NCBI GenBank assembly: GCA_039566865.1
Contig: CM076955.1
Coordinates: forward strand, 21,373,501 to 21,437,500
DNA length: 64,000 bases
DNA from: Aurelia coerulea
Lineage: Eukaryota; Cnidaria; Scyphozoa; Semaeostomeae; Ulmaridae
Reading direction: 5' to 3'
The notes beneath the pieces were generated by a model. That model made no database searches and was not told the DNA's origin. It worked only from the letters and a program-made list of their open reading frames with translations. This document shows positions 59,942-64,000 of the stretch, piece after piece. How positions within the stretch are numbered: position 1 is the stretch's first letter; every line of letters begins with the position of its first letter. Both the position numbers and the translations under genes were made by a program.

Positions 59942-62645
59942 GTTGTTTTCGAAGCATGGATTATTTTTACGAGGGTATTTTCAATGCGAGGCTTTTCACG
60001 GAGCAGCAAGCTGAGCAAGTCTGATCAACGATCAACGCCTTTACCACTTTCATTGATGCAACCCTTGCAGCTTCCCCACTTTTTCGTTTTGTTCCACAAT
60101 TTGATTTTAACTTACATTGCATACAAATATAATGGACAAAATTTGAAATTAAATGCACCATTCTACCAATCCATTTCGGATCGGGAGATATTTCATTGTA
60201 GTCATTTCGGAAAAGAATTCCCTACATTTTCAGCAAAATCCGCTATCAACTGTGAGAAAAATCGCTGAAAATTCTGCAAACGCCATTTGTTTAAAAATTC
60301 TGTAGGGTCTACAGGAATAAAGTGGAAAGGATGGGGGTAAATGGGTAGTGTTTATTATCATCCATTGTGTCAAGGAGGGTAATTCGAGTGGTTGTACCCT
60401 ACACATTTTGGAAACGTGACAGTTCCCTCGATCGGCTCTACAGCCACAAGAAGCAGACAGCTACAATAAGGTAGGATAAATTTTGTTTTTGACTTTAATG
60501 TTAAATAATAAATACCCTTTGCTGCAGTTATATCATACAGTCTCTGCATCTAACTAATAAACATAACATACACTGAGAACTAATCAATCAAATTCTAACA
60601 ATGCCATTTCTAACCTGCCTAACACAGAAGCTATAGATCACTATTTATACGATAGAATATTCAATTTTAAAGGCAGTCTGTCGCGTATCTGATTGGCCAC
60701 AGCAAAGTCAGAGCTCAACAAAGTGGATGTCTTTGTGAATCTGTGCATTTGGAATAAAGGAAGGCTGATCGTCATCACTTTCAACGGTCGTAGAAAGTCA
60801 TTAGGATCAGTCTAGCTATTCAATTCTCCTATTCTTTGTATTGTCATCATCACCCAATCAGATGCATGACAGACTGCCTTTAACGCAGGCAATACAACGA
60901 TTTTATTTCAATCTTATGACCGAAATTTCCTGCACATAGACCTCTTAGCTATTCTACAAAAGAGTCTGGAACGAGCGATATTCTTGTACATTTCTTCTGA
61001 GGTTGATTGAGTGGCGTTAGAGTTTCCATCACCATTCTGCACATGTGAAAATCCTTCAAAATGTCTAAATTTCATTCGATTCAGATTCTTTCTTCGAGAA
61101 ACTAAAAAGTCTACAAGCTCTGTTCTTTCTGGAATAGGTTTTGTTTCTCACTCTAGCACCTTTGGTCACAATCCTTTGATTTGTAACCAATAAAACAATT
61201 TTTCAAAGTTGCTGGCTTGATCCAGTGCTTTTGGGTTATATGTCCCCTAAGTGTTCACGTAAGCCTTGACATATGCAGAGTCAAAATGTTGTATCATAAA
61301 AGTATTCGAGGAAAAATGTTGACAAAGCAACATAAAGCGTTTCAGTAATATCATTGATGTGTAAGGTTCACTTGTGAAGACTTGTGACCAACCTACCAAG
61401 CTTAAATGTCGTAAGAGAAACTTTACTGCTAACAATCACTTGACGTGCTTTCATTCAATGCTTAGATGGAAACAAAGGAACCACGAGGAGCTTTGTAAGA
61501 GCATTAACAATTTCTAAGATTTGAGTATACGATGACTCAGGGACTGCAAAATGGGTTGCGCCCGGGGGGGGACTTCCATATATAGAGCAATGAGAACGTG
61601 CCGCCCATAAGACTGTGTTTTAAAGGACGTCCAGTATCCCTAAATTTGGGTCTCAAAATGTAACTGCTGGACTAAAAATTGGTGGCTTTTTCAATTGTAA
61701 CAAAAATATGCTAAGTTTCTTAATGTCAATATGGGAAATTTTTTGCTCTCGTTCTGAAATTTGGTTGGAGGCAACTTTGTCGTCATAATTGCATGCTTAA
61801 AATGAACTAAAACTTGATTTTGCTCCCCCCCCCCCCAGAAAAATCCTAAAAAATGGGTGTGAAAATCAACCGAAAATCTTCAAGGAACGTTCCTGCATTA
61901 AAAGTTGGGCGGCAAGTCGCCGTCATTACAAGACACACATTTCTCCCTCCCTGGATGGTTGTGCATAATTTAATGATTTTTGCTGCACATTACTTCTGCT
62001 CGCACATTACTTCTGCAAACAAGCAAATCACTGGGATGTAAAACAACCTTGGCCTGTCTATGAATGAATGCATGATGTGAAGAAACGAGTGAGCTGTGGT
62101 CCAACGATCAAAAGAAGTAACCAGGCTCGCATTACCAATTATGCTGCACACGTTTAGAGAAAATTAGAAGCTTGAAATGCGTATGAAGTTATGAAAAGAT
62201 ACGATGGGCCTTGTTTTACAGTGACTTGCAATGTACACACACAGCTAGACTCACTATTGTCGTGTAGTTTCGCTCCCCTGAACTGATATGCAACAACAAC
62301 GTCAATTCAATTCAATAACCGAAAGTGACAAGACTGCAGTCGTGGGTCTAGTATACAACTTGGCTTGAATTGTTCACTGTATTAACGAAGAAGATATCAC
62401 ATTTGTCACAATTTACAATGACTTGTGAATAAGGATCTGAACGCGTAACTATAACTAAAATGCCACCCATGTTTACATCCAATACCTCTTTATTGACAAC
62501 TACCTCTGAACAAAGCTACAAACACCTATCTGAAGATGACACCTGCTACTCTAAATCAATCGTTGTATTTCCATAGTATATTTGATCAAATGTCTTTTAC
62601 TTACAATTTTAACATACTCCATAACTAAGAAATGTCCTTTCTTTT
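59942..62645. other. intergenic between PRKAR1 and NOL11
   Basis: It holds the NOL11 promoter/5' UTR side and the PRKAR1 3' UTR. A 94-codon plus ORF (59984-60268) starts 42 bp from the NOL11 ATG in divergent orientation but shows no domain. A MITE copy lies at 60939-61113 and a G-run remnant at 61562. 61620-62600 shows nothing I can name. Confidence 0.4.
60939..61113. mobile_element. MITE copy, TAGACCTTTTAGC family
   Basis: TAGACCTCTTAGCTATTCTACAAAAGAGTCTGGAACGAGCGATATTC at the left and GATTCTTTCTTCGAGAAACTAAAAAGTCTA at the right form diverged inverted ends. Confidence 0.65.
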
Positions 62646-62818
62646 TCACACTACCAGAGACACGAAACTGTTGTACTGCTGTATGTTCCTCTTGAGTATG
62701 TCAATGCATGGACCCAGGACGCGTTCAAAGCGCGCACGGTCGAGCTTGACACACTTGAGCGGTCCACGTGCTATAACAGTGGCGGCACGAGGCCGATTCA
62801 ACACCAACGCAATCTCTC
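62646..62818 (-). CDS. PRKAR1A: cAMP-dependent protein kinase type I regulatory subunit, last coding exon
   Basis: This encodes the C-terminal 56 residues of the PKA RI subunit, which binds cAMP and releases the catalytic subunit. The acceptor TTTTATCTACAG opens a phase-1 exon reading [19 protein letters not shown], the phosphate-binding cassette of cyclic-nucleotide domain B, where the Glu and the Arg of PRAAT contact cAMP. It continues [37 protein letters not shown] and a TGA. Nearly identical to vertebrate RI-alpha. One invertebrate RI gene usually covers both RI-alpha and RI-beta, so the A is nominal. The upstream exons lie beyond the right edge; no partner exon was found within 62819-64000, where a MITE sits in the intron. 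Confidence 0.95.
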
Positions 62819-64000
62819 CTGTAGATAAAAATTGTAATTCTTCATTTGTTGTTGTAACATTATAACTAATACAAAAAATAAAATACATCTGTACGAACAG
62901 CTATTTTACTAGGCGCATGGGATTCTGGTTAAAGAAGTTACCCTTTAATGCAGTACCCATGCCGTACTAATTCTGAGCAACTTTGAAGTAGCAAAAATAA
63001 TAAAACCGCACACAAGATGCTTTCGACAGACATAGACCAAACATGTGGACATAAAGTCTGGTACATTCGAATGACCGACGATTACAAGCCATCTGAAATC
63101 CTATGAGTTTTGCACAACATTACTCCACAAAGTTCAGGACCTTCTTTAAAGGGGCTCCGTCGTCAAAATGTAAACAAAACGATGATTTTTGCAGTTTTTT
63201 GAAAGGTGATACCACACAGGATTTTCATATTTTTTTCAAAATGAAAGTTGCTGTTTGGGCATTAATCATTGTACTCCACAAAGGAAAAACCCAAACATTC
63301 ATATCTTCCACGATTGCTCGGATATAAGTGGATTTTTAACGGTCGCTTTTTGGTGGCTTGGGTGACGCCACCAAACAAACTGCAGAGAACAATGGATGAA
63401 CAATGGATAATCGGCGACACGTGCGAGGTTACGGATTTTTTTACTGTTTGACGACGGAGCCCCTTTAAAGAGACGAGCAGATTGAACACATTTGCCTGGC
63501 AGCTAAATTGCTTAATGTTAACACAATGGGTGGACATTCGTGGACAGTCATGCAAATTAACCTTCCTTGACTGAATCACTTTGATTTCGATCTTGATCAA
63601 GATATTTCTTGGTAACGATATTGAAATCGGGGAACCGACGACAATCATTTTAAACTTCATTTTCTTGATATTCCATGTTGCAAGAAAAATTATTGTTTAG
63701 TTGATAAATCCAGAAGACGTAAACGGCGAAGACATTCCAGAGGACAGAAACGGTTAAAAATATATCAATGATTAAATTGAAGTGAAACATGTTTTCGAAC
63801 GTTTCAAACAAAACTTGGTTCATCTTCAGAGAATCTTAATGATGATACAAGCCAAATTTATACCAGGGAACAAATAAAATAAAACGAGGTGAACAAGCGT
63901 CGAACAAGCGTTCATAATCAAACAAATGTTTATTCAACAGTTTTCTCTCTAGTTACAGGTTTATTTTCGTTGTTGTTCTTTTACAGGAGTTAACAGTCCT
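62819..64000 (-). other. PRKAR1 last intron (to window edge)
   Basis: No preceding RI exon (expected to end ...SDYF-G) was found, so this stretch is taken as intron. It contains one MITE and otherwise unremarkable AT-rich DNA. Confidence 0.55.
63145..63470. mobile_element. MITE copy, AAAGGGGCTCCGTCG family, best preserved
   Basis: CTTTAAAGGGGCTCCGTCGTC at 63145 and GACGACGGAGCCCCTTTAAAG ending at 63470 are perfect inverted ends. A sub-terminal ATATCTTCCACGATTGCTCGG and GTTAAAAATCCACTTATATC block is shared with the copies at 45831, 46330 and 53279. Confidence 0.9.

Noticed and set aside
59984..60268. Divergent gene sharing a promoter with NOL11
   Set aside because: The 94-codon ORF has no recognisable domain and the opposite strand is also open; nothing beyond position supports it.

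Overview
The window is metazoan nuclear DNA. The evidence is AT-rich sequence, densely intronic genes with GT/AG borders, an intronless FoxB gene, a NOL11 orthologue, a PKA type I regulatory subunit, and many non-autonomous DNA transposons. The gene set and repeat style fit a cnidarian, probably an anthozoan such as a stony coral or anemone. That assignment is inference; no species-diagnostic sequence was seen.

All confidently read genes lie on the minus strand. From right to left they are: the last coding exon of PRKAR1 (62646-62818; the rest lies outside the window); a complete 21-exon NOL11 gene (59941 down to 44489, 732 aa, phases consistent throughout); a BTB/POZ-domain gene directly downstream of it (13 in-phase exons from 42824 to 29710, first and last exons uncertain); and the single-exon forkhead gene FoxB (18476-17685). 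A well-formed but unidentified minus-strand exon lies at 3620-3838. Two weaker plus-strand exon candidates lie at 24043-24373 and near 27067-27293.

The left third (1-17.6 kb) is almost gene-free. It holds a 104-bp tandem array, degenerate ~200-bp repeats, foldback elements and a LINE 3' fragment. The 18.5-29.5 kb segment holds FoxB's upstream region, a second LINE fragment, a 196-bp tandem array, a tRNA-like SINE with an ATC tail, and an 8-bp-TSD (hAT-like) element with a second element nested in it. The right half is the NOL11/BTB gene pair, whose introns are packed with MITEs (mariner-like with TA duplications, PIF/Harbinger-like with TTA duplications, 8-bp-TSD elements) and one minus-strand LINE fragment.

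Functionally the genes are unrelated: ribosome biogenesis (NOL11), cAMP signalling (PRKAR1), developmental transcription (FoxB) and a BTB adaptor of unknown role. The close NOL11-PRKAR1 linkage is notable because both genes also lie in human 17q24.2 (from memory), suggesting very old microsynteny. No CRISPR, operon, viral genome or prokaryotic feature was seen.
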